From assembly GCF_900103215.1 (NCBI RefSeq), contig NZ_FNGV01000001.1:1-64000 (forward strand): DNA of 64,000 nt, given 5' to 3'. A program made the position numbers and the translations under genes. This DNA is from Kriegella aquimaris. Its GTDB lineage: Bacteria; Bacteroidota; Bacteroidia; Flavobacteriales; Flavobacteriaceae. Every line of letters starts with the position of its first letter. The first letter of the stretch is position 1. Positions 16,617-23,973 of the stretch are shown piece by piece. The notes under the pieces are model-generated. The model did not search any database, had not been told where the DNA came from, and saw only the letters and a program-made list of their open reading frames with translations.

Positions 16617-18134
16617 ATGCTAAAACCAATTTTAAGAACCCTACTGATCACCACAGTACTAGTCTCTTGCCAACCCAAGGTTAATGACATTTATCTAGGA
16701 CAAGGAATAATGGCTGGCGAAGCCACTTCAACAGCTGTAATCTTGCAATCGAGATTAACGGTCTCTGATACCTTGATTAACGGTGATCTGACTGGTAAAG
16801 AAGGGATAGCAAGATTTGAAATCGCTACGGAGGCTACTTTTGACAATCCCATGTATTCCGATTTCGAGGAGGCGCGAGCTGCGAATGACTTTATTATTAA
16901 AAAGAAAATTGAAGGTTTGGAGCCCGGAACCAAATATTACTATCGGCTTCAATTTGGAACGGACAAGAATGCGCTTTTTGAAAGTGAAACAGCAAGCTTT
17001 AAAACCTTGCCCGGACCGAATAGCAGTACAGAAGTTTCCATGGTTGTCGTAACGGGTATGAACTACTATCATTTCTATTTCGGAAAATATGAAGAAGCCA
17101 ATGCATATTCAGGCGATGACAAGAGTCAAGGGTATCCGGCATTGAAGGCCATCAAAGACCTGAACCCCGATTACTTCATCGGTACAGGCGATAACGTTTA
17201 TTTTGACCATCCCTATAAGAAAAACTTTGACAGGGCGGTTAAAGCCGGAAAGAATCCGAATCCTGGAAGATATCAGGGGATGGAAGTTGTCGATGAAGCA
17301 GGTATGCGAAGAAAGTATCATGAACAGTTTGCTCAACCCAGGTTTCGCGAACTTTTTAGCAGCGTGGGAACCTACTGGGAAAAAGACGATCATGATTATC
17401 GATTCAACGATGCGGATCCCTATCAGAAATTTCCCATATCCCATGAATTGGGGATTAAGAATTTTAAGGAGCAACTGCCTGTTGTGGATCCAGATGACAT
17501 AAATGCGAAGACGTATCGTACACATCGTATGAACCAAGATCTTCAGATATGGATGTTGGAAGGTAGAGACTATAGAAGTCCGAATAACATGAAAGATGGT
17601 CCCGATAAAACGCTTTTAGGAACCGAGCAATTAGATTGGCTAAAGCAGACCTTACTAGAGAGTGATGCCAGTTTTAAGCTCCTCATTTCTCCAACGCCCA
17701 TGGTGGGGCCCGATGATGCTTATAAAACCGATAATCATGTAAACCATGAAGGTTTTAGGCACGAGGGTGAAGCCCTATTCCAATGGTTGGTTGACAATGA
17801 TTTCCTTGAAAAAAATCTGTATATCGTATGTGGCGACAGGCATTGGCAATACCATGCCATGCACCCGAGTGGCATCGAAGAATTCTCTACCGGCGCCTTG
17901 GTCGATAATAATTCGCGCGCTGGGCGCCTAGCGGGTGACCCCGATTCGACGGATCCCGATGGGTTGATTAAACAATTCTATATTCAAGGGGATGCCGAGG
18001 CTGCGAGTGGTGGCTTTTTGTCGGTAACAGTAAATAGGGAAAAAAGTACGCCAATAGCATCTTTTCAATATTATGATGAAAAAGGGAATTTATTGTACGA
18101 GACAAAAAAAGAGCAGCAATTAAATAACAAATAA
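16617..18134 (+). CDS. PhoD-like alkaline phosphatase, lipoprotein
   Basis: The 505-residue product has a lipoprotein signal (lipobox VLVSC). An N-terminal fibronectin-like domain has the PhoD lead-in (YLGQGIMAGEATSTAVILQ, GLEPGTKYYYRLQFG). The metallophosphatase domain includes DYFIGTGDNVYFDHP, EKDDHDYRFNDAD, KLLISPTPMVGPD and CGDRHWQYHAMHP, which carry the metal-binding Asp/Asn/His residues of PhoD-type enzymes. These are Ca/Fe-dependent phosphomono- or diesterases acting outside the cytoplasm. It is coded with visibly higher GC than its neighbours in the accessory block. Confidence 0.88.
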   Translation: MLKPILRTLLITTVLVSCQPKVNDIYLGQGIMAGEATSTAVILQSRLTVSDTLINGDLTGKEGIARFEIATEATFDNPMYSDFEEARAANDFIIKKKIEGLEPGTKYYYRLQFGTDKNALFESETASFKTLPGPNSSTEVSMVVVTGMNYYHFYFGKYEEANAYSGDDKSQGYPALKAIKDLNPDYFIGTGDNVYFDHPYKKNFDRAVKAGKNPNPGRYQGMEVVDEAGMRRKYHEQFAQPRFRELFSSVGTYWEKDDHDYRFNDADPYQKFPISHELGIKNFKEQLPVVDPDDINAKTYRTHRMNQDLQIWMLEGRDYRSPNNMKDGPDKTLLGTEQLDWLKQTLLESDASFKLLISPTPMVGPDDAYKTDNHVNHEGFRHEGEALFQWLVDNDFLEKNLYIVCGDRHWQYHAMHPSGIEEFSTGALVDNNSRAGRLAGDPDSTDPDGLIKQFYIQGDAEAASGGFLSVTVNREKSTPIASFQYYDEKGNLLYETKKEQQLNNK

Positions 18135-18510
18135 AACGGGCATTCGCTGGGGAAGATGATGAACAGGCCTATCTTCTTGAAAATGCAAGCAAGTACTAAA
18201 AAGTTAGGACAAGACGGCTGCACATTCTCGATCAAAAGCGGAATTAGTACGATAAAAAAGCACCCACTACGGAATTCCGTAAGACAAGTTTAAAAAAAGT
18301 CAGGAGCTTTACCAATACAGCAAAACGAATAAGAAAGACCAAATATAAAAGCCGTTAGCTATAAATAAGCTTAGAAAAAGGTGCCCTAAAATGGTGGTTT
18401 AAATGTACGGCTCCCATTTACGCGCATTCGTTATCTTAGTTATATAGTTTGTATATAATCAATGGTCATGTACAATTGTTGTACATCATTAAAAAAACAT
18501 TCCGCTAAAT
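18135..18510. other. 376-base spacer containing dispersed element copy C
   Basis: No gene is visible. Dispersed element copy C takes up 18258-18462. Bases 18135-18257 show no frame or repeat that could be recognised. TGTACAATTGTTGTACA (18468-18484) just downstream of the element is nearly palindromic and may be an operator or hairpin in the leader of the next gene. Confidence 0.45.
18258..18462 (+). repeat. Dispersed spacer element, copy C
   Basis: Contains the shared landmarks CACTACGGAATTCCGTAA, TTTACCAATACAGCAAAACG, GTGCCCTAAAATGG, TACGGCT and TTATCTTAGTTATATAGTTTG. The first includes a perfect 14-bp palindrome TACGGAATTCCGTA (18268-18281). It is closer to copy D in its 5' half and to A/B in its 3' half. 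Confidence 0.65.
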
Positions 18511-19239
18511 ATGAACATTCAAAAAACCAATCATCAACTACTCGAATTATATAAGAGTAAATATCCAAATCTTTCAAAATCGCTGACCGAAAAAAATAAG
18601 TCTTTAGAACATTCTGATAAAGCAACAAATCCACTTCTGCTAAAAATTGATGAGAAATATGCGAATGCGAATTTCAAAATTATGTTTTTTGGACAAGAAA
18701 CAAATACGTGGCTTGGTGAACAGAATAATGGGGAATTTTCAGGTCAAATAGAACCAGTTTATAATCTTTATGAAGACTTCTTTTTAAGTGATAATTGCTA
18801 TTCTTACGGTGGACAATTTTGGAACGGCGTCAGCCGAAGTGTTCAATTAGTAGAGCAAGAATTAAATGAAAAAGTCGGTGTTGTTTGGAATAATATAATT
18901 AAGGTTGGGAAATGTGGAAAGGGCGCCCCTTTCGCAAGTATTCAAGAAATACAATTTGAACATTTCAACGTGTTTAAGGAAGAAATCGAAATTTTAAAAC
19001 CTGACTTGTTAGTTTTCTTTTCTGGGCCAAATTATGACAGCCAAATCAAAAAAGCGTTTGGAAAAATAGAAAATATAACAGTTGACGGATTTACTGAAAG
19101 ACAACTTTGCGAAATAGAAATTCCAAATTTAGTACGAGCATTTAGGACTTACCATCCAAATTATCTATGGCGAAATGATATTAATAAATTTCTTCAACCG
19201 ATTGTAGCGCGGGCAAGAAGGATTTGCATTAACGTATAA
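18511..19239 (+). CDS. Uracil-DNA-glycosylase-fold protein, function unknown
   Basis: The 242-residue product has features of the uracil-DNA-glycosylase superfamily. KIMFFGQETNTW resembles the first-strand active-site loop (G-Q-E/D-P). VVWNNIIKVG matches the N-x-x-K segment, LKPDLLVFFSGPNYD the central P-D-h-h-h-h-h-G strand, and AFRTYHPNYLW the H-P-(S/N) loop. Key residues differ from true glycosylases (N in HPN, T in ETNTW), so DNA repair activity should not be assumed. It lies between two dispersed elements and just upstream of the TIR-like unit. Confidence 0.6.
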   Translation: MNIQKTNHQLLELYKSKYPNLSKSLTEKNKSLEHSDKATNPLLLKIDEKYANANFKIMFFGQETNTWLGEQNNGEFSGQIEPVYNLYEDFFLSDNCYSYGGQFWNGVSRSVQLVEQELNEKVGVVWNNIIKVGKCGKGAPFASIQEIQFEHFNVFKEEIEILKPDLLVFFSGPNYDSQIKKAFGKIENITVDGFTERQLCEIEIPNLVRAFRTYHPNYLWRNDINKFLQPIVARARRICINV

Positions 19240-19762
19240 CAATAATAGGCCTATTATTTGCTAAACCGAAATGTTCGAGCACTTTTTCAAAGCCCCCAAA
19301 TTTTTAAATTTTGTTTTCAAAACTGAATAGAAAAAACAAAACAAAAAGCCCTGCCCCATTTTTTAAGGCACTATTTAGCAACAAAAGCACACACTACGAA
19401 ATTCCGTAATAAAGGTTTATAAAAATTAAAGAAATTTACCAATATAGCAAAACGACCTCAAGAGAACAGGATGGGAAACTTCGGATAAACTCCTCTAGTG
19501 TACGGCAAGTGTGTTAGTCACTAAGATTTGTTATCTTAGTTCTTATAAGTGGGAAGGCATTTATAATAAGAATAGAAAGGCTTCGTGGTTATTAGGAATG
19601 ACTAGAAATTATTTAATGTATTGTTAATTTTAGAAAAGCTGAAAACCTAAATCAAACAGTCAATATTACGCAATATATTAATAGCAAAGCAGATGATATG
19701 AATAAGTACTACTTTTAATACTATTATTGTTAGGCGCTATTTAAAATCAAATTCTGAATAAC
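19240..19762. other. 523-base spacer containing dispersed element copy D
   Basis: Copy D occupies 19344-19552. A GTTAGGC heptamer occurs at 19730-19736, 27 bases before the next ATG; this equals an integron core-site sequence but no paired partner was found nearby. No gene is supported. Confidence 0.45.
19344..19552 (+). repeat. Dispersed spacer element, copy D
   Basis: The 5' half matches copy B (AAAAAGCC, CCCCATTTTTTAA, ATTTAGCAACA) and copy C (CACTACGAAATTCCGTAA, TTTACCAATATAGCAAAACG). The 3' half keeps TACGGC and TTATCTTAGTTCTTATA only. It is the most diverged copy. Confidence 0.6.
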
Positions 19763-21259
19763 ATGACTAAGCCAAGAATATTTATTGGATCTTCCAGAGA
19801 ACAGTTGGTTACAGCACACGCGGTCAATCAATACCTTAATAATACATACGCATTTACAACACTATGGGATAACTCAGTCCCTCCTGGAGATTATGTTCTA
19901 CCCGCCCTATACAAAGTGTTTAACGACTATGATTATGGAATCTTTATTTTTAGTAAAGATGACATACTAAATATTCGAGGGGAAGCATTCAAAACTACAA
20001 GGGACAATGTACTTTTTGAATTTGGAATGTTTTTAGGAGTTAATGGACTGAATAACGCTTTCATCCTATGTCCAGATGATTACTCCTCATCAGGTGGCAG
20101 AATCCCTTCGGATTTGTTTGGTTTAACTTTAGCAACTTTTGATTCGAAAAGACCTAAAAATGAGTTAATTGATGCTGTTAGCTCGAGTTGTCAGACAATT
20201 CTAAGTAAAATTCAAGAAGAGATTGAGCAGAAGAAATCTGAATCGAATGCTCTTATAAGTGGTGATCGAACTTATGATATCATTACGTATGAAGGAGAAT
20301 TACTAGCGCGTATAGTAGAAATCTTATCAAGTGCACAAAAAAAAGTTGTCTTTGTTTTGACAAAAGATGAAAGACATTTTCTTTTTGATACCATCATTTC
20401 TGTACTATATGCAAGAATTAGAGGCGTAGAGATACAAGTTCACTATTATCCGATAACCGAAAACTACAAAACATCATATAGTATTGAATTATTTAGACAA
20501 CTCGGCTGCAATGTAAAAGAATATGAAGAAGGCATTGAGCCTGAAAACGTAATTTATTTGGGTGATCCTGAATTAAATGATTTTTCGAGATTAATAATTA
20601 AACAACAGAGATATTCAAGGAAAAATATCCTAGGTTACTTTTATAAAGGAGTTTCACATTCTCACATTATTCATTCAATTTATGAAAAGATCGAGGACAT
20701 TAAAGAGATAGACGCCTATACCCCAAAGATTGTAGAAATTGGAGAGGGAAAATTAGCGGAAATCATGAATGAAGTACCGCTGTATTTACAAAATAATTGC
20801 AAATTTTCGATGGAAAAGGTATTAGTGAGTGAAACATACCCTCTATCAACAAACCTTATTCGAGAACATAAAATAAACCAAATAGATTTATTAAATAAAC
20901 TCTACTCAAAATTTGATTTTGAATTATATCAACTGACTGCAATTGTTTTAAAAAATGGAGAGCAACATTTAATAGTGCCACCCGTACTAGAAGTTCATGA
21001 CAACAAATATATTATTGCAGAGGGTCATACCAGGTTGTTTTTGCAACAATCAAATAACGAAGGTGTGTGGTGCATTGTAATAAGAGGAATGAAAACTGCT
21101 CCAATATCTCCCACTACAACTTGGTCTAAGGTAGAAATAGCACCAATGGGAGCAATTAGAAACTTTAAGCCCAATCAAGATTATATGTCTAGACTAAGAA
21201 AAATAGAAAAGTACCTTCACAAAGGTCATTGGTACGAGGAAATTAAAAAATTCAAGTAA
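19763..21259 (+). CDS. TIR-like / ParB-like fusion protein, candidate defence effector
   Basis: The 498-residue product opens with a TIR-like domain of the predicted nucleotide-binding (CAP12/TIR_2) type: RIFIGSSRE (residues 5-13), a WDNSVPPGDYVLPAL segment, DYGIFIFSKDD (57-67) and RDNVLFEFGMFLG (80-92). Glu86 sits where catalytic Glu lies in NAD-cleaving TIR enzymes. Residues about 165-330 form an alpha/beta region (VVFVLTKDERHFLFDTIISV, GVEIQVHYYP) with a PLD-like feel but no HKD motif. Residues about 350-450 resemble a ParB/sulfiredoxin-like domain: VPPVLEVHDNKYIIAEGHTR, where EGHTR (420-424) replaces the G-E-R-R loop. Its stop TAA overlaps the next ATG by one base. Known: TIR domains of this type are NADases in STING, Pycsar and related anti-phage systems. 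Function here is inference. Confidence 0.75.
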   Translation: MTKPRIFIGSSREQLVTAHAVNQYLNNTYAFTTLWDNSVPPGDYVLPALYKVFNDYDYGIFIFSKDDILNIRGEAFKTTRDNVLFEFGMFLGVNGLNNAFILCPDDYSSSGGRIPSDLFGLTLATFDSKRPKNELIDAVSSSCQTILSKIQEEIEQKKSESNALISGDRTYDIITYEGELLARIVEILSSAQKKVVFVLTKDERHFLFDTIISVLYARIRGVEIQVHYYPITENYKTSYSIELFRQLGCNVKEYEEGIEPENVIYLGDPELNDFSRLIIKQQRYSRKNILGYFYKGVSHSHIIHSIYEKIEDIKEIDAYTPKIVEIGEGKLAEIMNEVPLYLQNNCKFSMEKVLVSETYPLSTNLIREHKINQIDLLNKLYSKFDFELYQLTAIVLKNGEQHLIVPPVLEVHDNKYIIAEGHTRLFLQQSNNEGVWCIVIRGMKTAPISPTTTWSKVEIAPMGAIRNFKPNQDYMSRLRKIEKYLHKGHWYEEIKKFK

Positions 21260-21894
21260 TGAACAGTAATATTTTTGAAGACCATCCGATACGATTGATT
21301 ATTGATTTAATTAAAAATAATATCATACCTGAAAATTCATTTCTAAATTTTAGTAGACATATATACTCATATAAAACTCAGTATGAAAAAAGAGAGTTAT
21401 TTCAAATAAAGGCTTCTGAATTATCTCAGGAATGGTTCTTAAATGAAATCAATAAACTTGAACCTGAATGGGAATTAACGTTTCATTCTGATGTTAGCCT
21501 AATTAATGACGAAACTAAATTCCTGCCTCTAATTGATTTTAATATTGAAAACATGGATGAAGAAATAATTGACATAATTACGGATAGGTTTTTAAAACAA
21601 AAAAAGCTTAGTGATTTCCAAGATATTCTACATAATCTAGAAGTGTTTGAATCTGGTAGCTCCTACCACGGATATGCAAAAAGAATTGTTACTAAAGACC
21701 AATGGTTTAAGTTCACTATAGCAATTCTTCTTCTTAATTATACCAAATACAATTTAACAAATAATATAATAGTGGATACGAGATGGGTTGCGCATCGTTT
21801 ACTTTCAGGCTATACTTGTTTAAGGTGGAGCAACAATTCTAATACAAAGAGTAAATTACCAACATTTTATAGAACGGGAATAATAAGAGGTTAA
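21259..21894 (+). CDS. Primase-like (AEP-fold) partner protein of the TIR-like gene
   Basis: The 211-residue product is not a standard family member by inspection, but it shows the three archaeo-eukaryotic primase motifs in order. Motif I is an acidic residue after a hydrophobic strand in FLPLIDFNIE (Asp93). Motif II is s-x-H in GSSYHGYAK (Ser135-His137). Motif III is h-D in IVDTRWVAHRL (Asp173), followed by LLSGYTCLRWS. The ending D-x-R-W-x-x-H-R-L-x-x-G-Y-x-x-L-R-W is what public annotation calls primase 1D-like protein. Motif I has a single acidic residue (D-F-N), so catalysis is uncertain. Its ATG overlaps the TAA of the TIR-like gene (A of TAA is shared), implying translational coupling and a joint function. 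Confidence 0.6.
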   Translation: MNSNIFEDHPIRLIIDLIKNNIIPENSFLNFSRHIYSYKTQYEKRELFQIKASELSQEWFLNEINKLEPEWELTFHSDVSLINDETKFLPLIDFNIENMDEEIIDIITDRFLKQKKLSDFQDILHNLEVFESGSSYHGYAKRIVTKDQWFKFTIAILLLNYTKYNLTNNIIVDTRWVAHRLLSGYTCLRWSNNSNTKSKLPTFYRTGIIRG

Positions 21895-21935
21895 CTTAAC
21901 TTCTCCCGTTAAGTTGGCCAGTTTAAAATTTACAA

Positions 21936-22019
21936 TCACTCCAAATCTAGAATAACTGCGATAAGGGCGTTATAGATAAGTATTCCTGTTTTTGGTCCTA
22001 GCGAATCTTGGGCAATATT
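21936..22019 (-). pseudogene. 3' remnant of a neutral-ceramidase-like gene
   Basis: On the minus strand, bases 22019 down to 21936 read DSLGPKTGILIYNALIAVIL and end DLE-stop. The intact ceramidase-like gene ending at 25367 finishes NSLGPETGPLIYNALIEVIQ then DL-stop. The two are clearly homologous at DNA and protein level. Nothing upstream continues the gene: a stop is met at 22020-22022. This is a scar of a second copy, lying 41 bases beyond the end of the TIR-like/primase-like unit. Confidence 0.75.
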
Positions 22020-22069
22020 TTAAGTCTTAAAAAGTTCATAAACTATTGAACTAACAAATAGTCTTTTAT

Positions 22070-22372
22070 ATGACCCATGAAAGTATACTCCTATTAATTG
22101 TGGGTATAGTCGCTTGGATAGTTAAACGTTCGATTTTTAATTTAAAGCGTATTCGCCGTCGTAATTATTATCGGAATGTGTACCTTAAGTCTGACGCGTG
22201 GAAAAGGAAGCGTTTTCTAGTACTCAAACGTGATAATTGGAAATGCGTTTACTGTGGTGGCCACGCTACGCAGGTTCATCATAAAAAATATGCGAAAAAA
22301 AATATAGGAAAAGAGCCTATAAAATGGTTGGTCTCAATATGTGTACCTTGTCATGAAAAGCGGCACAAATAA
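22070..22372 (+). CDS. HNH endonuclease with an N-terminal membrane segment
   Basis: The 100-residue product starts with one hydrophobic helix (about 5-19) and a very basic linker (LKRIRRRNYYRN). It then has an HNH domain: LKRDNWKCVYCGGHATQVHH with C59-x-x-C62 and His70/His71, then WLVSICVPCHEKRH with C91-x-x-C94, His95 and His99. The two CxxC pairs form the usual zinc knuckle and the H-H pair includes the general base. The membrane anchor is unusual for HNH enzymes. Adjacent to the TIR-like unit but separated by a gene scar, so a joint defence role is only a guess. Confidence 0.8.
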   Translation: MTHESILLLIVGIVAWIVKRSIFNLKRIRRRNYYRNVYLKSDAWKRKRFLVLKRDNWKCVYCGGHATQVHHKKYAKKNIGKEPIKWLVSICVPCHEKRHK

Positions 22373-22664
22373 AGGAGGGGATAAATAGGTAGCATTTTAA
22401 CTTCAAACCAGTAGTTAAAAGCTAATTTTCGATGTTCTGCACCCGTTTAATATTGAATTTCCTATCACTCAAAATTTTGAATAACCGCAACACGCTCTTT
22501 AAGTTTCTTTAAATCAGAACTGTTTAATGGTACAAGAAGAATAAAGAAAAACAGCTAATAAGACCTTTAATCATTTACTTGAAGCTAGCCTAAATTTAAA
22601 TTCTTACAGATATCCCCTTCATACGCTTCATTTTTTCTAATTTAGGTGTGTAACCACTCACCGG
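22373..22664. other. 292-base spacer with a possible minus-strand gene remnant
   Basis: On the minus strand, bases about 22563 down to 22465 read PLNSSDLKKLKERVAVIQNF and end with TGA. A stop lies a few codons upstream, so at most 30 codons survive. It may be the tail of another lost minus-strand gene. The 3' part (22600-22664) leads into the pectate-lyase-fold gene and has no exact TAnnTTTG box. Confidence 0.35.
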
Positions 22665-23783
22665 ATGATATTTACAATAAAAAGTAGGCTAGTGTATTCA
22701 AGCATTCAATTAACAGCCTTTGCCGTATTACTGCTTATTTCGGCATGTAACCCAAAGGAGAAACTACCCAACCAAGAGCCCCATAGCGCAAACGAAAACA
22801 CGCTTACAAAACAGTCACGAACTTTTAATGTGCTCGATTATGGCGCCGTAGGCGACGATTCTACAGATAATACCGAAGCGTTTTCGGCATGCCTAAAGGC
22901 AGTTGTCGCTGCTGGAGGGGGGCGAATGTACCTGCCCGATGGCGTTTATCGCGGCAGTATCGTGATTCCACCGGTTTCTAAACCACTACCCAGTTGGATC
23001 ACCGTCGAGATCGTAGGCGAAAGCGAGCCGACACCCGTATTTGGTACGATCGGGTCATTTCCCTTACAGAATAACGGTACGATCGTCAAAAGCCTGTCGC
23101 AAACGGGTCCTGCGGTTATTTCCGCCAGCAGTTCCTCCAACGCCCTCTATGCCGAATACTCAGCGGTCAATGTCATTATTAAGAACCTAGACGTACGCAC
23201 TTATGATAATCCGCGTATCGGCGGTATCGACTTGCAGTACGCCATGCAATGTAAGATCACAAACGTATTTATCAATACCGGCGTCTATAACGTGCAGGCT
23301 TCCAAACCCAGTCATGGTACGAGCGGCCTGATCACGCCGGCCTGTAACAACGCTGCATTGACCATCGTACGCGACCTGGTCGTGACCGGCTATCATACCG
23401 GTATTCTGGTGAACGAACATACAGACGGAGACAACATCAACCTGGCCTCCAATCTGAACGGTCTAGAATTTGTCTTCGCCCATCATGCCTCGCGCTTTGG
23501 TAGGGTAGGGGCGCAACGGTGCACCAATGCCATTACGGTTACGGGCAAGCACGGTTTTTCCATCGAACAACTCGACATGGAAATTGCGGGGAAAGACCAG
23601 ACCGACAGCAGTAACGCATGGCAGGCAACGGAATTTAATATCAATGACCCGAAGAATTTAGGGGCGGGCGATATCAACTACTGGGTGGTTGAAGGCAATG
23701 TGGGTGCCATTGAGGCACTTTCACGAAACGGTGGCGCTTCGATACGGGCGCGGCGGATCGGTTCAGCGCAGGCTGCCAAATGA
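22665..23783 (+). CDS. Pectate-lyase-fold (beta-helix) lipoprotein
   Basis: The 372-residue product has a lipoprotein signal (lipobox LLLISAC). The mature part opens with RTFNVLDYGAVGDDSTDNTE, the entry signature of pectate_lyase_3 / GH28-like right-handed beta-helices. It is followed by AFSACLKAVVAAGGGRMYLP and DGVYRGSIVIPP. The helix rungs continue through INTGVYNVQ and VTGYHTGILVNEHTDG. Such proteins are polysaccharide lyases, glycosidases or tail-spike-like binding proteins. The end is about 100 residues short of typical GH28 enzymes, and no catalytic triad was identified by eye. GC is visibly higher than in the block to its left. Confidence 0.75.
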   Translation: MIFTIKSRLVYSSIQLTAFAVLLLISACNPKEKLPNQEPHSANENTLTKQSRTFNVLDYGAVGDDSTDNTEAFSACLKAVVAAGGGRMYLPDGVYRGSIVIPPVSKPLPSWITVEIVGESEPTPVFGTIGSFPLQNNGTIVKSLSQTGPAVISASSSSNALYAEYSAVNVIIKNLDVRTYDNPRIGGIDLQYAMQCKITNVFINTGVYNVQASKPSHGTSGLITPACNNAALTIVRDLVVTGYHTGILVNEHTDGDNINLASNLNGLEFVFAHHASRFGRVGAQRCTNAITVTGKHGFSIEQLDMEIAGKDQTDSSNAWQATEFNINDPKNLGAGDINYWVVEGNVGAIEALSRNGGASIRARRIGSAQAAK

Positions 23784-23973
23784 ACCTAACGGAATAAGCT
23801 ATTAAGATACAGCGGGCAAATACGCAACCAATGCGATCAAAGCATAAAACACGGCCGAGGCCCGAGTAAAATAGAAAGTTGTAGCCTAGTAAAGTTTATT
23901 ATGATGTAACAGTTGAGCAAGCCACAATCGGCTACTATTATATACCAAACGGTATCATTTGATAAGTATAAGG

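Noticed and set aside
19730-19736. GTTAGGC identical to an integron core-site heptamer
   Set aside because: No inverse partner GCCTAAC at attC distance was found, and single heptamers are expected by chance.
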